Assembly (NCBI GenBank): GCA_018267435.1
Contig: JAFDYM010000111.1
Span: 1-17,445 of the forward strand
From: Bacteroidota bacterium
GTDB taxonomy: Bacteria > Bacteroidota > Bacteroidia > Chitinophagales > LD1
DNA: 17,445 nt
Direction: 5' to 3'
Below, piece by piece: positions 6,507-12,943 of the stretch. Each line of letters opens with the position of its first letter. The first letter of the stretch is position 1. The notes beneath the pieces are model-generated. The model was not told the DNA's origin. It did no database searches and saw only the letters and a program-made list of their open reading frames with translations. The translations under genes and the position numbers were made by a program.

Positions 6507-7320
6507 CGGCAACATTTATAAGGAGCATGAGCCTGTAGTGCCTATTAGCAATAGGGGCTTTAAGTATGGCGATGGTTTTTTTGAGAGCATGGTAATGTTC
6601 GACAAAAAAGTGCCTTTGTTGGACTACCACATGAGCCGCGCCGAGTTTACTGCCGAGGTGTTATCGTGCAAGTTTCCCGTAGGTTTCGAAGATGGTTTTT
6701 TGGAAGGTTTGATATTGGATTTGGCAGCGGTGAACGATGCTGTTCAGAATGCGCGCGTGCGTTTGCAGTTCTTCCGCAAAGGGGGCGGCCTGTACCTGCC
6801 CGATAGCGATGAGTTAGGTTACTGCATAAGCATGGATGCCATTGAGCATACGCAGTTTGATATAGGTAAAGGCTTAGTAGTAGGTATGCGCGAAGATTGC
6901 TACAAGCCCATAGCCATGAATAGCGACTTGAAGCACACTAGCGCCATGGAATACATTATGGCGGCACAGTTTGCCCGCGCCGAAAAGTGGGACGAGATGA
7001 TACTGCTGAACCACTATGCGCAAGTATGCGAGGGCCTAAGCAGTAATGTGTTTATAGTAAAAGATGATGTGCTGATAACGCCCGACTTAGATAGCGGATG
7101 CGTAAACGGCGTAATGCGCAGCTATATTATTGGCCTAATGGAAGGTGCAGTGCAGGAGCGCGACATAGAAACTGCCGACCTACAAAACGCCGATGAAATA
7201 ATATTGACCAATGCGGTGCGAGGAGTACAGTGGGTAAAAGAGTTTAACGGCGATATATATGGCAACAAAAAAGCGGTGGAACTCACCGCTTTACTGAATA
7301 AAAATTTGTTAGGTATTTAG
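6487..7320 (+). CDS. Class IV aminotransferase (branched-chain/aminodeoxychorismate lyase type)
   Basis: A 277-residue fold-type IV PLP enzyme. Signatures in order are SNRGFKYGDGFFES (21-34), corresponding to the RG-x-x-Y/F-GDG-x-FE motif; the PLP Schiff-base lysine K149 in SDLKHTSAMEY; E182 in CEGLSSNVF, which contacts the PLP ring nitrogen; the phosphate-binding GCVNGVMR; and ILTNAVRGVQWV (239-250). The last motif leans towards 4-amino-4-deoxychorismate lyase (PabC, folate synthesis). Related folds include branched-chain (IlvE) and D-amino-acid transaminases, and I cannot separate them by eye. The protein is cytoplasmic. It starts inside the last codons of the membrane-protein gene (20-nt overlap). 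Its TAG stop overlaps the stop of the opposing gene at 7317. The last 60 nt also encode the terminator of that opposing gene. Confidence 0.9.
   Translation: MQYINYNGNIYKEHEPVVPISNRGFKYGDGFFESMVMFDKKVPLLDYHMSRAEFTAEVLSCKFPVGFEDGFLEGLILDLAAVNDAVQNARVRLQFFRKGGGLYLPDSDELGYCISMDAIEHTQFDIGKGLVVGMREDCYKPIAMNSDLKHTSAMEYIMAAQFARAEKWDEMILLNHYAQVCEGLSSNVFIVKDDVLITPDLDSGCVNGVMRSYIIGLMEGAVQERDIETADLQNADEIILTNAVRGVQWVKEFNGDIYGNKKAVELTALLNKNLLGI
7265..7292 (-). terminator. Intrinsic terminator of the 7317-7706 gene, inside the opposing CDS
   Basis: A 9-bp perfect stem (7270-7278 with 7284-7292) has a 5-nt loop. On the minus strand the stem is followed by a run of T (complement of A at 7267-7272), giving the hairpin-plus-U-tract form of a Rho-independent terminator. 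It sits about 25 nt past the minus-strand stop. In the plus direction there is no T-run, so it should not stop the aminotransferase transcript. Confidence 0.75.
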
Positions 7321-7706
7321 TTTTTATTGGTCTCCGAAAAGGCTTTCATTGTAGCCTCTATTTTTGGCTTTGCAGCTTCATATGCTTTATAGCCTTCTTC
7401 GCCAAGTATTATACGCATATTCCCCTCTAAGTGGCCTTGTTGGCGGGTCATGTAAGCTTCGTAGCGCTCAGCTGTAGTATTGTCTGGCATGCTAAAAAGC
7501 TCATCTTGGTGCAATTGGCTTTTTCGGAATAGTTCGCTTATCTGCTGGTTTTGCTCTTTTGTTATTTTTATTTCAGCATCTATGGCCTTTAAAAAAGCAT
7601 CGGTATAAGCAGGTGTAGTAAGGCGGTATAATTTAAACGACTGCTGCGCGTAAGTGGCCGCTACAAAAGCCAAAAACAATACGGCAGTAGAGAATAATCT
7701 TTTCAT
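7317..7706 (-). CDS. Small secreted helical protein
   Basis: I chose the start at 7706 (129 residues, MKRLFSTAVLFLAFVAATYAQQ) rather than the upstream ATG at 7727 for two reasons: it gives a clean signal peptide cleaved near A-Y-A-Q, and the longer form would place its start inside a perfect -7 promoter motif. The mature protein is about 108 residues, charged and helical (AIDAEIKITKEQNQQISELFRKSQLHQDEL, then QGHLEGNMRIILGEEGYKAYEAAKPKIEA). It vaguely resembles small periplasmic helical chaperone-like proteins (Spy/LTxxQ type), but lacks an LTxxQ motif, so no family is claimed. It is convergent with the aminotransferase (stop codons overlap) and divergent from the photolyase gene. Confidence 0.75.
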   Translation of the reverse strand: MKRLFSTAVLFLAFVAATYAQQSFKLYRLTTPAYTDAFLKAIDAEIKITKEQNQQISELFRKSQLHQDELFSMPDNTTAERYEAYMTRQQGHLEGNMRIILGEEGYKAYEAAKPKIEATMKAFSETNKN

Positions 7707-7724
7707 TTTCAGGTTTGTTTTACT

Positions 7725-7732
7725 CAAAGTTA
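7725..7732 (-). promoter_or_regulatory. Bacteroidota -7 promoter element for 7317-7706
   Basis: The minus strand reads TAACTTTG, a full match to TAnnTTTG, ending about 18 nt before the chosen ATG at 7706. This supports the shorter protein start. No obvious -33 TTTG is visible. Confidence 0.5.
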
Positions 7733-7754
7733 TAAAAAAAAGAGTGCTATTGTG

Positions 7755-7767
7755 GTACGAACTTTTG
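7755..7767 (+). promoter_or_regulatory. Candidate promoter/operator before the photolyase gene
   Basis: GTACGAACTTTT (7755-7766) repeats exactly the 12-mer at 2503-2514. The overlapping AACTTTTG (7760-7767) matches 7 of 8 positions of TAnnTTTG, 19 nt before the ATG at 7786. This could be part of the photolyase promoter or a chance repeat. Confidence 0.3.
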
Positions 7768-7785
7768 ATGTCGTAATTTGTTCCA

Positions 7786-9099
7786 ATGCTTATGAATAAT
7801 ACGCCAATTAGTGTGTTTTGGTTTCGCCGCGACCTAAGAATCGAAGATAATGCCGGGTTATATCATGCATTAAAGTCGGGTTTGCCCGTTTTGCCCCTGT
7901 TTATTTTCGATACTGAGATACTGGACCTACTAGAAGATAAGGCTGACAAGCGCGTACAGTTTATATACAATGAGGTGAGCCGCCTACGCGATGAGCTAAA
8001 GGAGCATGGCTCGTCCATCATTATCAAAATAGGTAAGCCTGCCACGGTGTGGAAGGAGCTGATGCAGGAGTACGACATAAAGGCCGTATATACCAACCAC
8101 GACTATGAGCCTTATGGTAAGGCGCGCGATGAGCAGATGGGCGAAATGCTGCTGAGCAAGGGCATCACTTTTCAAACCTATAAGGACTGTGTGATATTTG
8201 AGAAGGATGAAGTAACCAAAGATGATGGGCTGCCATACACCGTTTTTACCCCCTACAGCCGCAAGTGGAAGGCCAAGTTGGAGAAATTCTACTACAAGCC
8301 TTACCCCACTACCAAGTATGCCAAGCACTTTGCCAAAAGCAAGCCGCTGCATTTGCCTACACTTAAGGAGATAGGCTTTGAGCATAGCGATTTTGCATAC
8401 CCCGCCCGTGTGGTAAAGAACAACATAATAAGCAACTACGATAAAACGCGCGACATACCTGGCATAGACGGTACCTCGCACTTAGGTTTACACTTACGCT
8501 TTGGTACGCTAAGCATACGCAAGCTATTGGCTTATGCGCTTGAGCGCAACCAAACCTATGTAGGCGAACTGATATGGCGTGACTTCTATCACCAAATATT
8601 GTGGCATTTTCCGCATGTAACTAAGGGGGCTTTCCGTAAGGAATATGATGCCATACAATGGCGCAATAACGAGAAAGAATTTGAGCAATGGTGCCAAGGC
8701 AAAACGGGCATACCGATAGTAGATGCAGGTATGCGTGAACTAAACGAAACGGGCTATATGCACAACCGCGTGCGCATGATAACGGCTAGCTTTCTTACCA
8801 AGCATTTATTGATAGACTGGCGCTGGGGCGAAGCATACTTTGCCGAGAAGCTGTTGGACTTCGACCTATCGGCCAACAACGGTGGCTGGCAGTGGAGTGC
8901 AGGCTGCGGCACCGATGCTGCACCTTACTTCCGCATCTTCAATCCGCTTACACAGGCCGATAAATTCGATAAGGATAGAAAATACATTAACCGCTGGGTG
9001 CCTGAAGCTGGCACTTCAGCTTATCCCAAACCCATAGTAGACCTAAACGAAGGTCGTGATAGATGCTTGGCAGCCTATAAAAAGGCACTAGCTAAATAG
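7786..9099 (+). CDS. phrB: Deoxyribodipyrimidine photolyase (class I)
   Basis: A 437-residue cryptochrome/photolyase family protein. The N-terminal alpha/beta antenna domain runs from about 8 to 165 (VFWFRRDLRIEDN). The helical FAD-binding domain runs from about 220 to 432, with LHLRFGTLSIR, ELIWRDFYHQI (261-271), GIPIVDAGMREL, TGYMHNRVRMITASFLTKHLLIDWRWGE, and NNGGWQWSAGCGTDAAPYFRIFNP (364-387). The electron-transfer Trp triad is intact: W292, W345 and W368 have the same spacing as W306, W359 and W382 of the E. coli enzyme. This supports light-driven repair of cyclobutane pyrimidine dimers, although some DASH or plant-like cryptochromes look similar. A second in-frame ATG at 7792 is a possible start, since the protein pattern begins only at about residue 7. 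It precedes the Dps/iron permease genes, with a repeat between. Confidence 0.93.
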   Translation: MLMNNTPISVFWFRRDLRIEDNAGLYHALKSGLPVLPLFIFDTEILDLLEDKADKRVQFIYNEVSRLRDELKEHGSSIIIKIGKPATVWKELMQEYDIKAVYTNHDYEPYGKARDEQMGEMLLSKGITFQTYKDCVIFEKDEVTKDDGLPYTVFTPYSRKWKAKLEKFYYKPYPTTKYAKHFAKSKPLHLPTLKEIGFEHSDFAYPARVVKNNIISNYDKTRDIPGIDGTSHLGLHLRFGTLSIRKLLAYALERNQTYVGELIWRDFYHQILWHFPHVTKGAFRKEYDAIQWRNNEKEFEQWCQGKTGIPIVDAGMRELNETGYMHNRVRMITASFLTKHLLIDWRWGEAYFAEKLLDFDLSANNGGWQWSAGCGTDAAPYFRIFNPLTQADKFDKDRKYINRWVPEAGTSAYPKPIVDLNEGRDRCLAAYKKALAK

Positions 9100-9104
9100 A
9101 GTGT

Positions 9105-9209
9105 CGTTTCACGCAGAGGGCGCAAAGTGAAGACGCAGAGAACCGCAAAGGTTATTAAGCTATTCTTTGTGTTCTTTGCGAAGCCTTTGTATTTGCTTTG
9201 CGTGAAACG
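9105..9209. repeat. About 105-bp element with 10-bp terminal inverted repeats; contains 47-bp repeat copy 2
   Basis: The ends are a perfect inverted repeat: CGTTTCACGC (9105-9114) and GCGTGAAACG (9200-9209). Inside, CGCAAAG (9121-9127) and CTTTGCG (9174-9180) are also inverted. The left half (9107-9153) is the 47-bp repeat found in the opposite orientation at 1784-1830, with mismatches only at 9132 and 9147. It begins just after the photolyase stop. The short frames across it are not protein-like. It could fold into a long hairpin in the RNA. Confidence 0.75.
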
Positions 9210-9323
9210 GCTGTTATTTTTAAAAACTGCAATTCCCTTTTTCTGCGGAAAAATATACGCATACCACACTTATGCCAGTGGCACAGTTTTATTGCCTATA
9301 GATTTCACAAAAAATAATCTATT

Positions 9324-9797
9324 ATGAAACCTAACATTGGCATTACAGACAAAAATCTGAAAGGCGTAACCACTTTGTTAACTAAGGTATTGGCTAATCA
9401 ACACGTGCTTTATATCAAAACGCGCAACTTCCACTGGAACGTAGCGGGCGACAGCTTTATGGAGTACCACTTGTTGTTCGAAGGCCAGTACACCGACCTT
9501 GAAACTGCTATTGATGAAGTAGCTGAGCGCATCAACAAATTAGGCGCAGTTACCATGGGCAGCATGAAGGAGTTTTTGGCCACTGCTACCTTGAAAGAAT
9601 CAACTTCTAAAACGCGCGATGGCAAGACAATGGTAAAAGAACTATTGGCCGACCACGAAGCGGCTATACGCGAACTGCGCGAAGACATTGATAAGTGTGA
9701 AGATGATTTTAAGGATAAAGGTACTGCCGATTTCCTTACTGGTTTAATGCAAGCGCACGAAACCATAGCTTGGAAACTAAGAAGGTATTCCCTATAA
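9324..9797 (+). CDS. dps: Dps family DNA-protection / mini-ferritin protein
   Basis: A 157-residue four-helix-bundle mini-ferritin of normal length. All ferroxidase ligands match the E. coli Dps spacing: H37 in NFHWNV, H49, E53, D64 and E68 in DEVAERI. Family members form 12-mers that oxidise Fe(II) with H2O2, store the ferric core and protect DNA from Fenton damage. The N-terminal tail is short (MKPNIGITDKN) and poor in lysine, so direct DNA binding of the E. coli kind is uncertain. The gene lies 9 nt upstream of the iron permease-like gene on the same strand, almost certainly in one transcript, which suggests coordinated handling of iron under oxidative stress. The 114 nt between the upstream repeat and this start are AT-rich. 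I did not find a convincing Fur or OxyR site. Confidence 0.95.
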   Translation: MKPNIGITDKNLKGVTTLLTKVLANQHVLYIKTRNFHWNVAGDSFMEYHLLFEGQYTDLETAIDEVAERINKLGAVTMGSMKEFLATATLKESTSKTRDGKTMVKELLADHEAAIRELREDIDKCEDDFKDKGTADFLTGLMQAHETIAWKLRRYSL

Positions 9798-9806
9798 ACT
9801 TCGGTT

Positions 9807-10265
9807 ATGAAAAAGAAAAACAAAACAAGCCTGTCGCAATTCTTTACCAAGTTTTCGGCGGTGGTAATAAAGTTTACAGGCAGCCCAGCTGCCTTTTTTA
9901 TTGCCCTGTTGGTAATAGTAATATGGGCAGCCTGCGGCCCCATTGCACAGTTTAACGATACCTGGCAGCTTATCATCAACACCAGTACTACCATCATTAC
10001 TTTCCTAATGGTGTTTTTGATACAGCAAAGCCAAAACCGCGATACGCTAGCCATGCAGCTAAAGCTAAACGAACTGATAGCTAGCAGCAAAGATGCCAGT
10101 AACCACTTGATAGATATAGAGGACCTAACAGAAGAAGAGCTGGAAGTGCTGAAGAAGTACTATGTAAAGCTGGCCAAGCTAGTGAAAGAGGAGCAAGACA
10201 TACGCTGCACCCACAGTCTCGACGAAGCAGAGGAAACGCATAACGAAAAGCACAATAAAAAGTAA
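9807..10265 (+). CDS. Low-affinity iron permease family membrane protein
   Basis: A 152-residue protein matching the low-affinity iron permease (Fet4-like, PF04120) pattern: FTGSPAAFFIALLVIVIWAACGP (first membrane helix, about 28-44), then DTWQLIINTSTTIITFLMVFLIQQSQNRDTLAMQLKLNEL (second helix about 53-72 with the polar QNRD edge). The C-terminal half is a charged cytoplasmic helical tail (LTEEELEVLKKYYVKLAKLVKEEQD) ending in a His/Glu/Lys-rich stretch. Only two membrane helices are present, as is usual for bacterial members, so any transport would need oligomers. The bacterial proteins' iron transport is inferred from the yeast family name, not demonstrated. The gene is 9 nt after dps, supporting an iron-related role. 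Confidence 0.85.
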   Translation: MKKKNKTSLSQFFTKFSAVVIKFTGSPAAFFIALLVIVIWAACGPIAQFNDTWQLIINTSTTIITFLMVFLIQQSQNRDTLAMQLKLNELIASSKDASNHLIDIEDLTEEELEVLKKYYVKLAKLVKEEQDIRCTHSLDEAEETHNEKHNKK

Positions 10266-10287
10266 AAATTATAAACATAAATGGCTC

Positions 10288-10325
10288 CACTTCTCCATGG
10301 TGGAGAAGGGGCTGGGGGATGAGGT
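10288..10325 (+). repeat. Hairpin-plus-tail repeat, copy 3, supplying a possible ribosome binding site
   Basis: CTTCTCC (10290-10296) pairs with GGAGAAG (10302-10308) around ATGGT, followed by a GGCTGGGGGATGAGGT tail nearly identical to that of copy 2 (4246-4258). The terminal GAGGT (10321-10325) lies 7 nt before the ATG at 10333, an ideal Shine-Dalgarno distance. Confidence 0.75.
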
Positions 10326-10332
10326 AAACACT

Positions 10333-11559
10333 ATGAACTTAAGGTCGGACGGGCCATACTGGCTATACAATACACCACAGCTATACACCTACCCTACATT
10401 GCATAGCAACGTAAGCACCGAGGTAGCTATAATAGGCACAGGCGTTAGTGCTGCGCTTACTGCTTATGCATTAGTTAATACAGGCTGCAAGGTGGTAATG
10501 CTTACCAAGCACCACCCAGGCACCGATAGCACTGCGGCTAGCACTGCCCTGCTTCAATACGAAATAGATACGCCGCTGTACAAACTTACCGGCATGCACG
10601 GAGAAGCGGCTGCCGAGCGCAGCTATATGCTATGCCACGAAAGCATAGACAAGCTTGAAAAAATACACAAGCACATAGGCGAGCGGAAGATTTTCGAAAG
10701 GCATGATAGTGTGCTGCTGGCATCGTTAAAGAAAGATGTGCCTGATTTATTGCTGGAGTACGAAGCGCGCAAAACGGCGGGCATAAAGGTGGATTGGTTA
10801 AGCAGTGAAGATGTACAGCAGCGCCTAGGCTTTGATGCACCTGCGGCTATAATAAGCAAGCAGGCCGCTACTACCAATGCTTATCGCTTTACACAGCAAC
10901 TTATAAAATGGTGTGTAGATAAAGGCGTGCAGGTGTATGACAATGCCGAGGTGATAGACATAAAACATAATCCGCGCAGCGTAACACTAACCACTAGCGA
11001 AGGTGTAACTGTTACAGCCAAGCATGCAGTAATGGCCGCAGGTTACGAAAGCACCAAGTGGCTAAACCTAAACGTAGCGCGCCTACACAGTACCTACGCC
11101 ATGATAAGTAAACCCTTTGCCAATGACGAGCTACAAACAAAAGGCGACTTGATATGGGAAACGGCAAGGCCGTACATATACATGCGCACCACGCCCGATA
11201 ACCGCATTATAATAGGTGGCAAAGACGAGCCCTTTGCGAGCGGTAAAAAGCGCGATGCATTGTTAGCTAAGAAAACGAAAGACTTACAGTTGGCATTCGC
11301 AAAGAAATACCCCAAGCTAACATTTGATGTGGACTATGCCTGGGCGGGCACCTTTGCCGAAACCATAGACGGGCTGCCCTATATAGGTGCTGTAAAGGAA
11401 ATGCCGCGCGTGCAGTTTGCGCTGGGCTTTGGTGGCAATGGCATAACCTTTAGCCAAGTAGCCGCCGATATAATTACCAATACCATAACGGGCAAAAAGA
11501 ACCCAGATGCCAAGCTGTTCAGTTTTTATAGAAAGCTAATGAAACCCGATATATATTAG
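10333..11559 (+). CDS. FAD-dependent oxidoreductase (DAO/DadA-like)
   Basis: I place the start at the ATG at 10333 (408 residues). An upstream in-frame ATG at 10297 would encode 12 extra residues derived entirely from the repeat element. The Rossmann motif for the FAD ADP moiety is VAIIGTGVSAALTAYALVNTGCKVVML (31-57). A substrate domain follows. The C-terminal FAD/substrate motif is DGLPYIGAVKEMPRVQFALGFGGNGITFSQVAADII. This is the D-amino-acid oxidase/glycine oxidase (PF01266) superfamily, whose members oxidise amino or N-methyl groups with FAD. The substrate cannot be told from sequence alone. The protein is probably cytoplasmic, with no signal peptide. It lies 20 nt upstream of serS and may share a transcript with it. 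Confidence 0.88.
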   Translation: MNLRSDGPYWLYNTPQLYTYPTLHSNVSTEVAIIGTGVSAALTAYALVNTGCKVVMLTKHHPGTDSTAASTALLQYEIDTPLYKLTGMHGEAAAERSYMLCHESIDKLEKIHKHIGERKIFERHDSVLLASLKKDVPDLLLEYEARKTAGIKVDWLSSEDVQQRLGFDAPAAIISKQAATTNAYRFTQQLIKWCVDKGVQVYDNAEVIDIKHNPRSVTLTTSEGVTVTAKHAVMAAGYESTKWLNLNVARLHSTYAMISKPFANDELQTKGDLIWETARPYIYMRTTPDNRIIIGGKDEPFASGKKRDALLAKKTKDLQLAFAKKYPKLTFDVDYAWAGTFAETIDGLPYIGAVKEMPRVQFALGFGGNGITFSQVAADIITNTITGKKNPDAKLFSFYRKLMKPDIY

Positions 11560-11579
11560 CTGCCGTAAAAATTTGAATT

Positions 11580-12854
11580 ATGCTGGAAATTGCATTTATA
11601 CGCAACAATGCCGAACATGTAAAAGAACGCCTAGCCGTTAAACACTTTAAGGAACTAAACTTAGTGGATGAGGCTGTGGTGGTAGATGAGAAACGCCGTG
11701 CCATACAAAAGCAGCTTGACGATAACCTTGCCAAGCAAAATGCTATAGCTAAAGAAATAGGCGAACTATTTAAGCAAGGCAAGAAGGACGAAGCAGACGC
11801 CAAGAAGGCCGAAACCGCTGCGCTTAAAGAAGAGTCGAAAACCTTGGAGGAACAGTTGAGCAATAACGAAACTGAACTGAAAAACATATTGGTGCGCCTA
11901 CCTAACTTGCCTAACGCATTGGTGCCAGTGGGTAAAACCCCAGAGGATAACTTAGTGGTGAAGGAAGCGGGTGTTATACCTGCGCTTTTTCCTGATGCCT
12001 TGGCGCATTGGGATATAGCTAAAAAGCTAAACCTGTTCGACCTTGAACTGGGTGTAAAGATAACGGGTGCGGGTTTCCCTGTATACCGTGGCAAAGGTGC
12101 TAAGCTACAGCGCAGCTTGGTAAACTTCTTTTTAGATAATGCCGTAGAGGCAGGCTACCACGAGGTAATACCGCCGCACATGGTAAACGAAGCTAGTGCC
12201 TTTGGTACAGGTCAGTTGCCTGATAAAGAAGGGCAGATGTACCACATTACGCTAGATGAATTTTACATGATACCTACCGCCGAAGTGCCTGTAACCAACA
12301 TAGTGCGCGACGAGATATTGGAAGAGAAAAACATGCCCGTAAAGTTTGCGGCATACTCGCCGTGTTTCCGCCGCGAGGCAGGTAGCTATGGCAAAGATGT
12401 GCGCGGCCTTAACCGTGTACACCAGTTTGAAAAGGTAGAGATAGTGCAGATAGCGCACCCCGATAAAAGCTACGAAGTGCTAGATGAAATGGTGCGCCAC
12501 GTAGAGGGCTTATTGACCAAGCTTGAACTGCCATACCGCATACTGCGCCTATGTGGCGGCGATATGAGTTTTGGTAGTGCACTTACCTACGACTTTGAAG
12601 TGTGGAGCGCAGCGCAAAAGCGTTGGTTGGAAGTAAGCTCGGTATCGAACTTTGAAACGTTCCAAAGCAATAGGATGAAGACGCGTTTTAGGGATGAGAG
12701 CAAAAAAACACGCCTAGTGCATACGCTTAACGGTAGCGCCTTGGCATTGCCACGTATAGTAGCATCGTTGCTAGAGAACCACCAAAGCACCGATGGCACG
12801 GTAAAAATACCAAGCGCCCTACAGCCTTACACAGGCTTTAGCATATTAAGCTAA
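11580..12854 (+). CDS. serS: Seryl-tRNA synthetase
   Basis: A 424-residue class IIa synthetase of normal bacterial length. Residues 1-105 form the long antiparallel coiled-coil arm that contacts the tRNA-Ser variable loop (KRRAIQKQLDDNLAKQNAIAKEIGELFKQGKKDEAD onward). The catalytic core has TAEVPVTN (233-240, serine-sensing TxE loop), motif 2 at 262-286 (FRREAGSYGKDVRGLNRVHQFEKVE) and motif 3 near 385-399 (GSALALPRIVASLLE). It charges tRNA-Ser (and tRNA-Sec where present) with serine using ATP. It follows the oxidoreductase gene by 20 nt and ends before a strong terminator. No T-box-like leader is seen, as expected outside Firmicutes. Confidence 0.98.
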   Translation: MLEIAFIRNNAEHVKERLAVKHFKELNLVDEAVVVDEKRRAIQKQLDDNLAKQNAIAKEIGELFKQGKKDEADAKKAETAALKEESKTLEEQLSNNETELKNILVRLPNLPNALVPVGKTPEDNLVVKEAGVIPALFPDALAHWDIAKKLNLFDLELGVKITGAGFPVYRGKGAKLQRSLVNFFLDNAVEAGYHEVIPPHMVNEASAFGTGQLPDKEGQMYHITLDEFYMIPTAEVPVTNIVRDEILEEKNMPVKFAAYSPCFRREAGSYGKDVRGLNRVHQFEKVEIVQIAHPDKSYEVLDEMVRHVEGLLTKLELPYRILRLCGGDMSFGSALTYDFEVWSAAQKRWLEVSSVSNFETFQSNRMKTRFRDESKKTRLVHTLNGSALALPRIVASLLENHQSTDGTVKIPSALQPYTGFSILS

Positions 12855-12872
12855 TAGCGATGTAAGAATTAT

Positions 12873-12914
12873 AAACTACGCAGCGCCTCCAATAAGGGGG
12901 CGCTGCGTAGTTTT
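12873..12914. terminator. Bidirectional intrinsic terminator between serS and the T9SS gene
   Basis: A 15-bp perfect stem (12873-12887 with 12899-12913) extends inward by three more pairs (one G-T) to an AATAA loop. It is followed by TTTT on the plus strand, and by TTTATAATT on the minus strand. It lies 19 nt past the serS stop and 30 nt past the stop of the convergent gene, so it can serve both. Confidence 0.9.
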
Positions 12915-12943
12915 GGGTATGTAACAGGTCGGCTATTGCGCTT

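Noticed and set aside
9210..9323. Fur or OxyR binding site upstream of dps
   Set aside because: I looked for a 19-bp Fur-type palindrome and an ATAG-type OxyR pattern. Only generic AT-rich stretches are present.
9127..9327. Open frame of 66 residues after the photolyase gene
   Set aside because: It lies mostly inside the repeat element at 9105-9209 and runs into the dps start. The composition is hydrophobic low complexity with no domain character.
9410..10090. Long minus-strand frame of 226 residues
   Set aside because: It is antisense to dps and the iron permease gene, both of which have clear family motifs. The Ser/Cys/Met-rich composition is typical of a shadow frame.
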